From contig NZ_JACHJV010000001.1 in NCBI RefSeq assembly GCF_014203855.1, positions 7,668,879 to 7,732,878 of the forward strand: DNA of 64,000 bases, read 5' to 3'. This document shows, in pieces, positions 32,285 to 40,977 of the stretch. Numbering within the stretch: position 1 is the stretch's first letter; each line of letters opens with the position of its first letter. Source of the stretch: Kitasatospora kifunensis. Its GTDB lineage: Bacteria; Actinomycetota; Actinomycetes; Streptomycetales; Streptomycetaceae. A program made the translations under genes and the position numbers. Under the pieces are notes generated by a model. It was not told the origin of the DNA and did not search any database. It saw nothing but the letters and a program-made list of their open reading frames with translations.

Positions 32285-35017
32285 ATGGCCCGGTTGAAGG
32301 TCAGCCCCTCGGCCGCCTCGTCCAGCGGCCGATTCCGGCGGAGCAGACGTGCGCCTCCGCCTGCGGACCGGACGTCCTCGAAGCCCCGTTCACGGCTGCT
32401 CCGGGGCTTTCGCAGCGTCGCAGGCCAGGTGTTCGCGCTCCAGGTGCTGGTGGTGCTGCTGCTCGTCGTGGCGGCGGTGCTGGCGCTGGTCCTGCAGGGG
32501 GAGCGGGACGACACCAGGGAGGCCCGCAACCGCTCGGTCGCCGTCGCCCAGACCTTCGCGAACTCGCCCGGCATCGTGGTCGCGCTGGAGTCACCGAATC
32601 CGACCGCCATCCTGCAGCCCAGGGCGCTGGCGGCCCAGCACGCCTCGGGCGTGGACTTCATCGTGGTGCTGAACGACGACGGCATCCGCTACACCCACCC
32701 CAACCCGGCCCGGATCGGGCAGAAGTTCGTCGGCACCTACGAGCCGGCCCTGCACGGCCAGGTCGTCATCCAGCAGCTCACCGGGACCCTCGGGCCCCTG
32801 GTACAGGCCGTGGTCCCGGTCGACGACACCAACGGCAAGGTGGTCGGCATGGTCTCGGCCGGGATCACCATCCACAAGGTGAGCGGGGTCGTGAACCACC
32901 AACTGCCGCTGGTCTTCGGCGCGGCGGCCATCGCGCTGGCCCTGGCCACCGTGGGGGCCGCGCTGGCCAGCAGGCGACTGCTGCACCAGACGCACGGCCT
33001 GGGCCCGGCCGAGATGACCCGGATGTACGAGCACCACGACGCGGTGCTGCACGCGGTCCGCGAGGGCGTGCTCATCATCGCCGACGACGGCCGGCTGCTG
33101 CTCGCCAACGACGAGGCGCGCCGACTGCTCGACCTGCCGCCGGACGCCGAGGGACGCCCGGTCACCGAACTCGGCCTGGACCGCGAGGCGGCCGAGCAGC
33201 TGGCCTCGGGGGCGATCGTCAACGACGAGGTGCTGGTGGCCGGAGACCGGTTGCTGGTGGTGAACACCCGGCCCACCGACCGTGACGGCGGACCGGACGG
33301 CACGGTGGCGACCCTGCGCGACTCCACCGAGCTGCACGCCGTCTCCGGCAAGGCGCAGGCGGCCCGCAAGCGCCTCCAGCTGCTCTACGACGCCACCGTG
33401 GCCGTCGGCACCACCCTGGACGTGACCCGCACCGCCGAGGAGCTCGCGGACTTCGCCATCCCGCGCTTCGCCGACTACGTCACCGTCGACCTGGCGGTGC
33501 CCGTCCTGCGTGGGGAGGAGCCAGCGCCGGGCGAGGACGCGCCGATGCAGCGGGCGGCGGTCAGCGGCATCCGGCAGGACCCGCCGTTCTACCCGGTGGG
33601 CGAGGTGATCACGATCCTGCCCGCCACCCCGCAGGCACTGAGCCTGAACAGCGGGCACCCGGTGCTCGACGCCGACCTGCGCTCCTCCACCGCCTGGCTG
33701 GCCCAGGACCCCGAACGCGCCGGACGGGTGCTGGAGTACGGCGTCCACTCGGTCGTCCGGGTCCCGCTACGGGCCCGCGGCGTCCTGCTGGGCCTGGCCA
33801 AGTTCTGGCGCGCCGACCCCTCGGAGCGCTTCGACGAGGACGACCTGTCCATCGCCGAGGAGGTCGCCGCCCGCGCGGCGCTGAGCATCGACAACGCCCG
33901 CCGCTACACCCGTGAGCACGCCATGGCCGTGACCCTGCAGCGCAGCCTGCTCCCGCACGGTCTGCCCGAGCAGAACGCCCTCGAAGTCGCCTTCCGCTAC
34001 CTGCCGGCCCAGGCGGACGTGAGCGGGGACTGGTTCGACGTCATCCCGCTGCCGGGCGCGCGGGTCGCGCTGGTGGTGGGCGACGTGGTCGGCCACGGTC
34101 TGCACGCCGCCGCCACCATGGGCCGACTGCGCACGGCGGTGCTCAACTTCTCCACCCTGGACCTGCCGCCGGACGAACTCCTGGGCCACCTCGACGAGCT
34201 GGTCAGCCGACTCGACCAGGACCAGACGGCAAGCCCCAACGGCGACGCCGTCACCGGCGCGAGCTGCCTCTACGCGATCTACGACCCGGGATCCCAGCTG
34301 TGCACCATGGCCCGCGCCGGCCATCCGCCGCCCGCCCTGGTCCACCCGGACGGCACGGTGGAGTTCCCCGACGTGCCCGCCGGGCCGCCGCTGGGCCTGG
34401 GCGGTCTGCCCTTCGCCGCGGCGCAACTGCGGCTGCCCGCGGACAGCACGCTGGTGCTGTACACCGACGGACTGGTCGAGGACCGGGAGCGGGACATCGA
34501 GGAGGGACTGGTGTTGCTGGGCCGCTCCCTGCGGCACGCGGGCCGGGCACCGGAGGAGATCTGCGAGGCGGTGCTGGCCGCCCTGCTGCCCCCGCGCCCC
34601 GTCGACGACATCGCCCTGCTGGTCGCCCGCACCCGGGTCCTGACGAGTGGTCAGGTCGCGCAGTGGGAGGTGCCCGCCGACTCCGCGGCCGTCGGCGAGG
34701 TGCGCGCGGCGGTCAGCCGGCAGTTGACCCAGTGGGGGCTGGAGGAGATGGCCTTCGTGACCGAGCTCATCCTCAGCGAACTGGTCACCAACGCGATCCG
34801 CTACGCGACCGAGCCGATCAGTGTGCGCCTGCTGCGCGACCGCACGCTGATCTGCGAGGTCTCCGACAGCAGCAGCACCTCGCCGCACCTGCGCTATGCG
34901 GCCAGCATGGACGAAGGCGGACGCGGGCTCTTCCTCGTCTCCCAGTTCGCCGAGCGCTGGGGCACCCGGCACACGGCGAACGGGAAGGTGATCTGGGCGG
35001 AGCAGATCCTGCCGTAG
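32285..35017 (+). CDS. Membrane sensor: Cache-PAS-GAF-PP2C-HATPase
   Basis: 910 residues. A basic N-terminus, TM1 (about 49-69), an extracellular single Cache domain (about 70-205, with VDFIVVLNDDGIRYTHPNPA), TM2 (about 207-228), PAS (about 243-340), GAF (about 365-540), PP2C (about 560-755, with GDWFDVI, GDVVGHG, YTDGLVED) and a C-terminal GHKL ATPase (about 775-905, ELILSELVTNAIRYA and EGGRGLFLV). Combining phosphatase and RsbW-like kinase in one chain is typical of streptomycete partner-switching sensors; both directions of anti-anti-sigma control may be on one protein. Confidence 0.93.
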   Translation: MARLKVSPSAASSSGRFRRSRRAPPPADRTSSKPRSRLLRGFRSVAGQVFALQVLVVLLLVVAAVLALVLQGERDDTREARNRSVAVAQTFANSPGIVVALESPNPTAILQPRALAAQHASGVDFIVVLNDDGIRYTHPNPARIGQKFVGTYEPALHGQVVIQQLTGTLGPLVQAVVPVDDTNGKVVGMVSAGITIHKVSGVVNHQLPLVFGAAAIALALATVGAALASRRLLHQTHGLGPAEMTRMYEHHDAVLHAVREGVLIIADDGRLLLANDEARRLLDLPPDAEGRPVTELGLDREAAEQLASGAIVNDEVLVAGDRLLVVNTRPTDRDGGPDGTVATLRDSTELHAVSGKAQAARKRLQLLYDATVAVGTTLDVTRTAEELADFAIPRFADYVTVDLAVPVLRGEEPAPGEDAPMQRAAVSGIRQDPPFYPVGEVITILPATPQALSLNSGHPVLDADLRSSTAWLAQDPERAGRVLEYGVHSVVRVPLRARGVLLGLAKFWRADPSERFDEDDLSIAEEVAARAALSIDNARRYTREHAMAVTLQRSLLPHGLPEQNALEVAFRYLPAQADVSGDWFDVIPLPGARVALVVGDVVGHGLHAAATMGRLRTAVLNFSTLDLPPDELLGHLDELVSRLDQDQTASPNGDAVTGASCLYAIYDPGSQLCTMARAGHPPPALVHPDGTVEFPDVPAGPPLGLGGLPFAAAQLRLPADSTLVLYTDGLVEDRERDIEEGLVLLGRSLRHAGRAPEEICEAVLAALLPPRPVDDIALLVARTRVLTSGQVAQWEVPADSAAVGEVRAAVSRQLTQWGLEEMAFVTELILSELVTNAIRYATEPISVRLLRDRTLICEVSDSSSTSPHLRYAASMDEGGRGLFLVSQFAERWGTRHTANGKVIWAEQILP

Positions 35018-35033
35018 CGGCGCCGCGCGGGCG

Positions 35034-35093
35034 GCCGGTCTGCCGGGAAGCACGCCGGTCCGCCGGAAAGCACGCCGGTCTGCCGGGAAACGC
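35034..35093 (+). repeat. 3 x 20-bp tandem repeat
   Basis: Units 35034-35053, 35054-35073 and 35074-35093 (GCCGGTCTGCCGGGAAGCAC and variants), 17 bp after the sensor gene stop and next to a large hairpin. Confidence 0.88.
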
Positions 35094-35094
35094 A

Positions 35095-35187
35095 CTGCGG
35101 ACGAGTCCCGCCGGCGCCGGGCCCGAGGCAGCGCCGGCAGCAGTGCCGGGCGGCCTCGGTGGCCATGGCGCGGGGACTCGTCCGCAG
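35095..35187. terminator. Large inverted repeat between convergent genes
   Basis: CTGCGGACGAGTCC (35095-35108) pairs perfectly with GGACTCGTCCGCAG (35174-35187) around a GC-rich 65-base interior that can fold further. Confidence 0.6.
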
Positions 35188-35240
35188 GGAAAGTCTTAAG
35201 AGCCGCTGGTCAGAGCCAGCACTGCTCGGTACTGGTCGAC

Positions 35241-35636
35241 TTAGTACCAGTGGTGGTTCTGCCAGAACGACCACGCGGCGTTCGGGCTGCCGTAGCGGCT
35301 GTTCATGTAGTCGTAGGCCCAGGTGATCTGGGTCCGCGGGTTGGTCCGCCAGTCGGCGCCGGCGGAGGCCATCTTCGAGGCCGGCAGCGCCTGGCCCAGG
35401 CCGTAGGCGCCGGAGGAGGGGTTGGTGGCGTACACGTTCCAGCTGGACTCGTGGAAGATGATCTCGCTGAAGGAGGACAGCTGGCTGGCGGGCACGATCT
35501 GGGCCGCGATCGCCTGGGGGGACAGGGTCGCCGCGGAGGCGGTGGCCGGCATCAGGCCGGAGGCGAGGGCGGTGAGACCAGCAGCGCCAGCAAGAACCGC
35601 GGCGGAAGTGCGCATACGAAGCTTGAATTTGGGCAT
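35241..35636 (-). CDS. Secreted SLT-type lysozyme-like/transglycosylase protein
   Basis: 131 residues, start ATG 35636. Signal peptide 1-36 (MPKFKLRMR basic end, cleaved after ASA). The mature 95-residue domain has EIIFHESSWNVYATNPSSGA and YGLGQALPASKMA, then WAYDYMNSRYGSPNAAWSFW: the short lysozyme-like SLT domain of streptomycete and aggregation-promoting-factor proteins, with the catalytic Glu in HESSWN. Cell-wall peptidoglycan cleavage. Confidence 0.88.
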   Translation of the reverse strand: MPKFKLRMRTSAAVLAGAAGLTALASGLMPATASAATLSPQAIAAQIVPASQLSSFSEIIFHESSWNVYATNPSSGAYGLGQALPASKMASAGADWRTNPRTQITWAYDYMNSRYGSPNAAWSFWQNHHWY

Positions 35637-35814
35637 GGTGTAACAGACCTCAATCGGGGTTGGGTTGCGCCCCGCGCGTCATTCACCACCGGCCGGACAG
35701 GGGCCATAGGCGACGCACGGGGTGCAGCTGCAAGCCACACCGGGGGACAGGTGGCCGGTGCGGCTGACGACTGAGCCATTGTTAGCGGGCTGCCGCGCAG
35801 TGGCCAAGGGGTGT

Positions 35815-35839
35815 GACCTACGACGCCGCGTCGTAGGTC
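35815..35839. promoter_or_regulatory. 25-bp palindrome in a gene-free region
   Basis: GACCTACGACG (35815-35825) and CGTCGTAGGTC (35829-35839) are perfect 11-bp arms around CCG, about 180 bp upstream of the SLT gene start. Operator or terminator. The rest of 35637-36124 has no gene; a duplicated TCTTTAYCGAA (36099-36109, 36122-36132) spans the next gene's stop. Confidence 0.5.
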
Positions 35840-36124
35840 GATGAGGTGTGTTCGGCGGCTCGAGCCTTCTCGGGCCGTCGGGAGGACCTCCTATCCACCG
35901 TCGTAGTGGCCCTGGCCGTGTGAGTACCCTCACCGTGGCCGGTTGCCTGCTGCCCGCCTGTCGACACGCTCCGTAGTCGCGATTAGGCCCTGAACGAGGC
36001 CCGGGTCACAGGATGGAACGCCGTTCGATGCCGTGGCGGCTCGGCCGGCCGGCGCGGCTGGGCCTCCCGGAGCGCTCCTCCTTCCTCTCGGGGCGCCATC
36101 TTTACCGAATCAGGACCCCTCTCT

Positions 36125-36760
36125 TTATCGAACCGTGAGATGCCGCAGGAACCACTCGGTCAGCGCCGCGTCCACCTCTTTGGCCACCGGCAGCTGCGGG
36201 GCCGGCGCCAGGCCGGGGCGCTCGGCCAGCGGGTGGGCGAGGCCGGCCACGGCGGTCAGCTGGACCCGGTCCGGCTCGGCATAGCGTTCACGCAGCTCGG
36301 CAACCAGCTCGGCGGCGTCCGTCCGCAGGCCGGGGAAGTCCAGCTCGCCGCTGACCAGGAGCAGCGCCGGCTGCGGCGCGCGGGCCTGCTCGGTCCATGA
36401 GTACGGCCGACCACCGTTCTGCTCCACGAGCTCGACCACCGAGCGCGCCCTGATCGCCGGATTGACCAGCGCGGCTGCCGCGACCGGAATCCGGCGCTCG
36501 GCCAGCACGCGCAGCGCCACGGCCCCACCCAGCGAGCCACCCACCACGCCGATCGGCCCGTCGGCCGGTGCGAACCGTTCACGCAGCTCGGCCAGCGCCG
36601 CCGCAAACTCCCCGGCGGCCTGCCGGACCATCGGCGCCAGGTAGGCCAACATCGTGTCCCGACGGGAGAGTTCGAGAACCGCGGCCATGCCGCCCTCGAC
36701 CATCCTGCGCCCGCAGAGCGGCATGCCCAGGTGCACCCGCCAGGCCGGCACATCGGCCAT
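36125..36760 (-). pseudogene. N-terminally short alpha/beta-hydrolase
   Basis: 211 residues from ATG 36760. Contains the nucleophile elbow GVVGGSLGGAV, the acid in LLLVSGELDF and the His in LAHPLAE, so the catalytic core is present. The first strands with the oxyanion H-G-x motif are missing: the protein begins at WRVHLGMPLCGRR, which in related hydrolases follows about 50-70 residues. Only 36 bp separate it from the divergent gene at 36797. Truncated but possibly expressed. Confidence 0.6.
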
Positions 36761-36796
36761 TGGCAGCGCGTGCTGGGGTGCGGCAGACTGGCCGGC

Positions 36797-37714
36797 ATGG
36801 ACGAACTCGCAGGCGTGGACGAGACGGTGCTGACGGACGACGACGTGCGCCTGTGGGCGACGCGGGCCGGAAGCGGTGAGCCGGTGGTGCTCTGCCATGG
36901 CGGACCCGGGCTCTGGGACACGCTGGCGGACCTCGCCGGGCTGCTGGTCGCAGGCGCCACCGTGTATCGCTGGGACCAGCGGGGCGCGGGGCGTTCGCAG
37001 CACACCGGGCCCTACTCGGTCGAGCGGTCGCTGGCCGACCTGGACGCGGTCCGCGCACACTTCGGTCTGGAGCGGATGGCGCTGCTGGGCCACTCCTGGG
37101 GCGCCCAACTGGCGCTGGAGTACGCGTTGCGCCACCCCGATCGGGTCAGCAGACTCGTCTACGTCTCCGGCACCGGCATCGACCACGCGAGCAGTTGGCG
37201 CGAGCGGCACGGGCTGCTGGAACGGGAGTTGCTCGGGGACCGGGTCGCCCGGTGGGAGTTTCTCGACAAGCGGGGAGCGGCTCGCACGGCGGACGAGGAT
37301 CGCGAGTTCTGCGTGCTGCAGTGGTCGACCGACTTCACGGGCTCCACGGGCTCCACGGGTTCGACGAACCGTGGCAGGCAGGAGGCGTTGGCGCAGGCGG
37401 AGCGCATGGCCACCCCGTGGTACGGCGTCAACTTCGCGTGCAACGCCGCGATCAATGCCGAGACCAAGCGGATCGTGGGCACCGCGGAACTGCGGGCGCG
37501 GTGCGAGGCATTGGCCGTGCCCACGCTCATCGTGGACGGCGCGGCGGACCCCCGCCCGCGCGACGCGGTGGACTCGCTGGAGACGGCGCTTCCCGCTGTC
37601 TCCCGGGTGAGCCTGCCCGGCGCCGGCCACCTGCCGTGGGTTGAGGATCCGCACGGGTTCCGGCGGGCGGTAGGCACTTTCCTGGCCTCCCACGTCAGCC
37701 GGGGAACGGCGTAG
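36797..37714 (+). CDS. Proline iminopeptidase-like alpha/beta-hydrolase (S33)
   Basis: 305 residues from ATG 36797 (MDELAGVDET). Oxyanion motif CHGGPG, WDQRGAGRS, nucleophile elbow GHSWGAQ, a late Asp in VDGAADPRP and His in GAGHLPW. HGGPG plus DQRGxGRS is the proline iminopeptidase signature. A small slippage repeat encodes GSTGSTGST. Its 3' end overlaps the convergent GNAT gene by 20 bp. Confidence 0.9.
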   Translation: MDELAGVDETVLTDDDVRLWATRAGSGEPVVLCHGGPGLWDTLADLAGLLVAGATVYRWDQRGAGRSQHTGPYSVERSLADLDAVRAHFGLERMALLGHSWGAQLALEYALRHPDRVSRLVYVSGTGIDHASSWRERHGLLERELLGDRVARWEFLDKRGAARTADEDREFCVLQWSTDFTGSTGSTGSTNRGRQEALAQAERMATPWYGVNFACNAAINAETKRIVGTAELRARCEALAVPTLIVDGAADPRPRDAVDSLETALPAVSRVSLPGAGHLPWVEDPHGFRRAVGTFLASHVSRGTA

Positions 37715-38237
37715 CCGCGCGCCACTCGTCCTCGAGGATCCCGAACATCTCGGAGTCTCGCCAACCGTCCCGAATCAAGGCGGTGTGACGATGCCGTCCC
37801 TCCCAGGTCATGCCGAGCTTGCCGAGCACCCGTGCCGAGCCGAGATTGCGCGGGTCGCAGGTGGCATAGACCCGGTGGAGGTCGAGCTCCTCGAAGCCCC
37901 GTGTGAGTAGTTCTCTCCCGATCGCCGTCCCCACGCCCTGGCCCCAGAGCCGAGGGTGCACGACATAGCTGATCTCGCCTTGACGCTGTCCTCGGCTTCG
38001 GACGTGCAACTCGCCCATGCCGACCGCGTCGCCCTCGACGCTCGCCAGATAGACGAACCGTTGCTGGGGTGCACGCGACCACGCCTCGACCGCGGCCGCT
38101 ACGAACTCGCGCGTCTGCTGTTCGCTGTTCGGTCCCCAGGCCTGGAAGCGGCAGACCCGGGGGAGCGAAGCCCAGGAGTGGACGGCTCGCCAGTCTGCGA
38201 GCTCGATCTTGCTCAGGGTCACCGGTTGTCGAGCCAC
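37695..38237 (-). CDS. GNAT N-acetyltransferase, RimJ/RimL type
   Basis: 180 residues. Acetyl-CoA loop HPRLWGQGVGTAIGREL, then LHRVYATCDPRNLGSARVLG and the terminal KLGMTWEGRHRHTALIRDGW, typical of RimJ/RimL-like enzymes acetylating protein N-termini, antibiotics or small amines. Its start region overlaps the downstream end of the LmbE fragment by 19 bp on the same strand. Confidence 0.92.
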   Translation of the reverse strand: MARQPVTLSKIELADWRAVHSWASLPRVCRFQAWGPNSEQQTREFVAAAVEAWSRAPQQRFVYLASVEGDAVGMGELHVRSRGQRQGEISYVVHPRLWGQGVGTAIGRELLTRGFEELDLHRVYATCDPRNLGSARVLGKLGMTWEGRHRHTALIRDGWRDSEMFGILEDEWRAATPFPG

Positions 38238-38521
38238 GGGCTGATCCTGCCAGTTGGGGCCGACTGCGGCACGTGGGCGTCGGCGTAGCCGAGCATCCGT
38301 GGCTCGCCGGCGCCCAGGATCCGCAGCGCTTCGGCCAACTCCGCGCCGCGATGGGTGTCCGCGGCCCAGGTCGCGGTCACCACGGCGGTTCGCGCACCGG
38401 CGGCCGCATGCTGGGCGAGCACTCCGCCCGCCGACAGGGACTCGTCGTCAGGGTGGGCGAAGACCGCGAGCAGGCTCGGCACGGGCATGGCGGCGCCACC
38501 TTCCAGAGACTCCACTGTCAC
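38219..38521 (-). pseudogene. Truncated LmbE/PIG-L deacetylase
   Basis: 100 residues (GTG 38521, or ATG 38488). Carries the first family motif VFAHPDDESLSAGGVLA and AVVTATWAAD, but stops after a short unrelated tail; family members run about 230-280 residues and need a second His-x-x-His-like motif that is absent. A broken N-acetylglucosaminyl deacetylase-like gene. Confidence 0.75.
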
Positions 38522-38559
38522 GGCCGCAGCGTAGCCAACGGCCGCCAGTTCGCGGACAG

Positions 38560-38673
38560 TTCGCGGAGCTCTTCCCTGACGCCATGCTCGCGGTGCAGCC
38601 GGCGTCGGGCCACCATCCGTGGCTCGACGACGCCGACCGGTTCGTGGCGATCACCGCGGCGTTCCTGGGGTGA
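38560..38673 (+). pseudogene. C-terminal remnant of an alpha/beta-hydrolase
   Basis: The last 37 codons before TGA 38671-38673 read FAELFPDAMLAVQPASGHHP then WLDDADRFVAITAAFLG, the standard end of an alpha/beta-hydrolase with the catalytic His in GHHPW. Nothing upstream continues the fold; it abuts the LmbE fragment head-on. Confidence 0.65.
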
Positions 38674-38688
38674 CGATCGGCTCGATCA

Positions 38689-39372
38689 TCAGTAGTGCCA
38701 GTGGTGGCCGCCGCTCTCCTGGATGCACGTGATGCTGGTGCCGTGGCTGTCCACGGTGGACTTCCCGAGGTCGGCGGTGGGGCAGAACTCGCCGGCGCGG
38801 TAGTAGTTTCCGGACGGGGACATGATCACGCCCGTGGTGCCGGGGCCGACCGGGCTGGGCGGCGGCGGTGCCTGGGTTGCCACCGGCGCGGGCTCGGGGG
38901 CGGGCGCGGAGGGGGTGGGAGCCGGTGGCGGCGCGGTGGTGGGAACGGGGGCGGGGGTGGGTGCGTGCGTCGGCGCGGGGGTTGGCACCGGCGCGGGCGT
39001 CGGCTTCGCCGGGGGCTGGGTGGGCGCGGGTTCCGGAGCGGCCGGGGGAGTGCTGGGCGGAGCCGGCGTGCTCGGTGCGGGAGTGGGAGCCGGTGGCGGC
39101 GTGGGCGACGGCGTCGGTGAGGGTGTGGGTGTCGGTGTCGGTGTGGGGCTGGCCGGTCGCGCAGTGGTGGCGACTGCGGGCCGGTCGGCGGTGTGCGCGG
39201 TCTGCGCGGTCTTCTGCGGCCCGACGATGGCTCCGATGATCGCCAGCAGCATGAAGAGGCCGAAGGGTATCCCGCACCCTATCCCTGCGATCTTGAGCCC
39301 TCTTCGCTTCTTGGGTGGCGTGGCGGGCTGGGGCTGGCCCCAGCCGGGCGGTGTGGGCAGTGTCTTGGACAC
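38689..39372 (-). CDS. Membrane-anchored Pro/Thr-rich stalk protein
   Basis: 227 residues from GTG 39372 behind GAGGAT. A cytosolic Pro-rich start, one transmembrane helix (about 29-51), a long P-T-P/P-A-P stalk (about 73-180) and a small C-terminal domain with two Cys (GEFCPTADLG and TSITCIQESGG) ending in GHHWHY. The tail pattern recurs in streptomycete extracellular proteins of unknown role. The stalk suggests a wall-spanning display domain. Confidence 0.75.
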   Translation of the reverse strand: MSKTLPTPPGWGQPQPATPPKKRRGLKIAGIGCGIPFGLFMLLAIIGAIVGPQKTAQTAHTADRPAVATTARPASPTPTPTPTPSPTPSPTPPPAPTPAPSTPAPPSTPPAAPEPAPTQPPAKPTPAPVPTPAPTHAPTPAPVPTTAPPPAPTPSAPAPEPAPVATQAPPPPSPVGPGTTGVIMSPSGNYYRAGEFCPTADLGKSTVDSHGTSITCIQESGGHHWHY

Positions 39373-39520
39373 GGTGATCCTCTGCGCAAAGTGTGAGTGG
39401 GTTGCGAGGGGACAGCCTGCCAGGATGACTTGAGTAGCCGTCAGGTTGTGATGATCTTGTTACGTCGGGGCAGCCCAAGCGAGGCGCAGCGGGATCGCGC
39501 CTCAGTAAGATCGTCTGCCA

Positions 39521-40192
39521 ATGGACGTGAATGCGGGATTCGAGATGATCGCCGTCCCATCGGGCCAGGTGACGCTGTCGGACCGGCGAACGCAGCGCAG
39601 TTGGTCGGCGCTGCTCGGGCCGTACTGGTTGGCACCCTTCCCGGTCACCCAGGCGCAGTACGCACAGGTCATCGGTGAGCAGCCGAGCAGTGCGCGGGGT
39701 GATGAGCTACCCGTCGAGGGCGTGTCCTGGTGGGACGCGGTCCGGTTCTGCAACGCCCTGTCGGAGCGTGAGGGATTGGCGCCCGCCTACCGTCTGTTGG
39801 GGGAGGAGGAGGGCGTCGCGTGGGATGAGGCCGCCGGCGGATACCGGTTGCCGACCGAGGCCGAGTGGGAGCACGCCTGCCGCGCCGGTACGTCGCACGC
39901 GCGCTATGGGCAACTCGACGAGATCGCCTGGTATCGCGGCAACTCGGGCGAGCGGATGCACGAGGTGGGCGGTCGGCAGCCCAACACGTGGGGCTTCCAC
40001 GACATGCTGGGCAACGTCTGGGAGTGGTGCTGGGACGTCTACGACGCTGAGGTCTACGGCAGTTACCGGGTGCTGCGCGGCGGCGGGTGGTTCGACGAGC
40101 ACTGGAGCTGCCGGGCCTCGGTGCGGCGACGTAGCCACCCGACCTTCCGGATCGATGATGTCGGCTTCCGGATGGCGCGTAATGGCGCGTAA
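39521..40192 (+). CDS. SUMF1/formylglycine-generating-enzyme-like protein
   Basis: 223 residues. FGE-sulfatase fold: FPVTQAQYAQVIG, PVEGVSWWDAVRFCNALS, YRLPTEAEWEHACRAGT, NTWGFHDMLGNVWEWCWDVY and RVLRGGGWFDEHWSCR. True FGEs need two Cys near the C-terminal Cys-x-x-x-Cys; only isolated Cys are seen here, so it is probably an EgtB/serine-kinase-associated-type variant rather than a sulfatase activator. No sulfatase nearby. Ends in a 10-bp tandem repeat. Confidence 0.88.
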   Translation: MDVNAGFEMIAVPSGQVTLSDRRTQRSWSALLGPYWLAPFPVTQAQYAQVIGEQPSSARGDELPVEGVSWWDAVRFCNALSEREGLAPAYRLLGEEEGVAWDEAAGGYRLPTEAEWEHACRAGTSHARYGQLDEIAWYRGNSGERMHEVGGRQPNTWGFHDMLGNVWEWCWDVYDAEVYGSYRVLRGGGWFDEHWSCRASVRRRSHPTFRIDDVGFRMARNGA

Positions 40193-40241
40193 TGGTGTGT
40201 GACGGCGTGTGACGGCGTGTCATGGCGCGCAGCGGGGCGTA
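40172..40241 (+). repeat. 7 x 10-bp tandem repeat spanning the SUMF1-like gene's stop
   Basis: The unit ATGGCGCGTA runs from 40172 in seven consecutive 10-bp copies with increasing drift. The first two hold the last codons and the TAA stop (40190-40192). A 10-bp period places stops in several frames. Confidence 0.9.
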
Positions 40242-40260
40242 GGAGCGCGTACCGCCCGGT

Positions 40261-40827
40261 TCAGCAGCGCACTGATGAGCGCTGATCGAGGATGCGCACC
40301 GCCAGTTCGCCCCAGCGGATGTTCTCCCGCTCGAACTCCATCCCACGCAGCAGGGTGAGGTAGGGGCCGACGCGCTCGGCGGTGGCGAGGTGCTGCTCCT
40401 CGCTCTGCCCGTTCAAGAGCTTTGCCTGGAGCCGCTCGTAGCGGGCCAGTTTGGCCGCGGCCCACTCCATCCGCTCCGCGATCGCCGCCCGCACTGCCGC
40501 GCTGTCCCCGGCGTCGACGCACTGGACCTTGACCAGCAACTCGTCCCGGATGGTGCCCGGCCGACCCGGCGGCTCGGCGGTGTGGGCGTGCACGGCCGCA
40601 AGGCCGGCCTCGGTGAGGGAGAAGACCCGCTTGTTGGGGCGCCGCTCCTGGGCCACGACGCGCGCGGTGATGAGCCCTTCGCCCTCCATCCGCTCCAGCT
40701 CGCGGTAGAGCTGCTGGGGCGTGGCCATCCAGAAGTTGGCGACCGAGGCGTCGAAGCCCTTGGCGAGATCGTATCCGGACGCCTCGCCCTCCAGCAGGGC
40801 GGCCATCACCGCGTTGCGCAATGCCAT
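40261..40827 (-). CDS. PadR-family regulator
   Basis: 188 residues. Winged HTH MALRNAVMAALLEGEASGYD, then PQQLYRELERMEGEGLI and a C-terminal helical dimerisation domain. PadR repressors usually bind the divergent promoter; a duplicated palindrome lies 34 bp upstream of the start. Divergent from an NTF2-like gene. Confidence 0.92.
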   Translation of the reverse strand: MALRNAVMAALLEGEASGYDLAKGFDASVANFWMATPQQLYRELERMEGEGLITARVVAQERRPNKRVFSLTEAGLAAVHAHTAEPPGRPGTIRDELLVKVQCVDAGDSAAVRAAIAERMEWAAAKLARYERLQAKLLNGQSEEQHLATAERVGPYLTLLRGMEFERENIRWGELAVRILDQRSSVRC

Positions 40828-40860
40828 CGAGCCAACGTAGCAGCCTGTTCTCCACTCGCT

Positions 40861-40888
40861 GAAGTGACCGCTTCGAAGCGACTGCTTC
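40861..40888. promoter_or_regulatory. Tandem 14-bp palindromes, PadR operator candidate
   Basis: GAAGTGACCGCTTC (40861-40874) and GAAGCGACTGCTTC (40875-40888) are adjacent 14-bp GAAG-N6-CTTC half-site pairs. A second near-palindrome, TTAACTTAGTTGAA, lies at 40949-40962 next to the NTF2-like gene start. Confidence 0.65.
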
Positions 40889-40977
40889 GGGCGTTGCGCT
40901 GCTCTGGACAGGGAGAGCGGCCGCCCTCCATACTCACCAGCACACCTATTAACTTAGTTGAATAAGAGAGTCCGCTG

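Noticed and set aside
35637..35930. Possible ydaO/yuaA (c-di-AMP) riboswitch before the secreted SLT gene, as seen before streptomycete wall hydrolases
   Set aside because: The reverse-complemented leader shows neither the conserved cores I know nor the typical 3' hairpin; an Rfam search would decide.
40172..40241. CRISPR-like repeat block
   Set aside because: Units are contiguous 10-bp copies with no spacers and no cas genes; it is a tandem repeat.
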